Shown: positions 16,150 through 16,192 of the stretch, piece by piece
Numbering within the stretch: position 1 is the first letter of the stretch
Layout of the letters: the number at the start of each line of letters is the position of its first letter
Assembly (NCBI GenBank): GCA_910578615.1
Contig: CAJTRI010000010.1
Location: 1 to 16,192 of the forward strand
Source: an uncultured Duncaniella sp.
GTDB lineage: Bacteria > Bacteroidota > Bacteroidia > Bacteroidales > Muribaculaceae
Length of the DNA: 16,192 nt
Reading direction: 5' to 3'
Notes under the pieces: model-generated
Seen by the model: the letters and a program-made list of their open reading frames with translations, nothing else
What the model was told of the DNA's origin: nothing
The model's database searches: none
Position numbers and translations under genes: made by a program

Positions 16150-16192
16150 ATGTCTTTTACATCATTTCTCACCAAACTCTTCGGCAACAAGT
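16150..16192 (+). CDS. secA: Probable SecA preprotein translocase ATPase, first 14 codons (3'-truncated)
   Basis: ATG 16150 is preceded by an A-rich leader (GGGTAAAAAAACAAAATCTCAA) and opens MSFTSFLTKLFGNK before the window ends. The pattern of a short hydrophobic/aromatic start followed by KLFGNK is the usual N-terminus of Bacteroidetes SecA, where NKSxRD normally follows. It fits the envelope-biogenesis context. Only 14 residues are visible, so the call rests on that short match alone. The 48 bases between it and the previous stop hold no clear terminator, so read-through from the upstream operon is possible. Confidence 0.6.
   Translation, partial: MSFTSFLTKLFGNK

Overview
The window looks like chromosomal DNA of a gut-type Bacteroidales bacterium. 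A Muribaculaceae-like relative is my best guess, from codon use and protein style, not from a marker gene. Supporting signs are a SusD-less TonB-dependent receptor, surface lipoproteins with acidic residues right after the lipid-modified Cys, DUF5689, choice-of-anchor J and DUF6359 domains, an Lnb/DUF4105 protein, an OstA-like protein beside mutL, and a TATCTTTG promoter element. Every supported gene is on the + strand and coding density is very high. No RNA genes, CRISPR arrays, insertion sequences or phage genes were seen. No gap between genes exceeds about 140 bases.

Region 1 (1-6624) is a probable nutrient-uptake operon. It starts with the 3' part of a TonB-dependent outer-membrane receptor, followed by two related lipoproteins that each begin with a DUF5689-type domain. 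The first continues with two tandem choice-of-anchor J (jelly-roll-like) domains. The second continues with one divergent and three near-identical DUF6359 domains. A strong hairpin with a T run (6580-6624) closes the unit. The substrate is unknown.

Region 2 (6695-7969) is a single gene for an exported DUF1593 protein with a nucleoside-hydrolase-like domain.

Region 3 (about 8034-16101) is a tightly packed envelope-biogenesis and repair operon. Its genes are a SurA-like periplasmic parvulin, an OstA/LptA-like protein, mutL, an Lnb-type lipoprotein N-acyltransferase candidate, and an exported alkaline-phosphatase-superfamily protein. A TATCTTTG box precedes it. The genes are 4 bases apart or overlap, with ATGA stop/start overlaps at ostA-mutL and mutL-lnb. 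The window ends in the first 14 codons of a probable secA.

The most interesting points are these. The last complete gene appears to be a pseudo-phosphatase that has lost most metal ligands of its superfamily. MutL lacks the canonical endonuclease motifs but keeps a sliding-clamp-binding motif. The receptor/DUF5689/DUF6359 locus is an uncharacterised surface system with recently duplicated modules.
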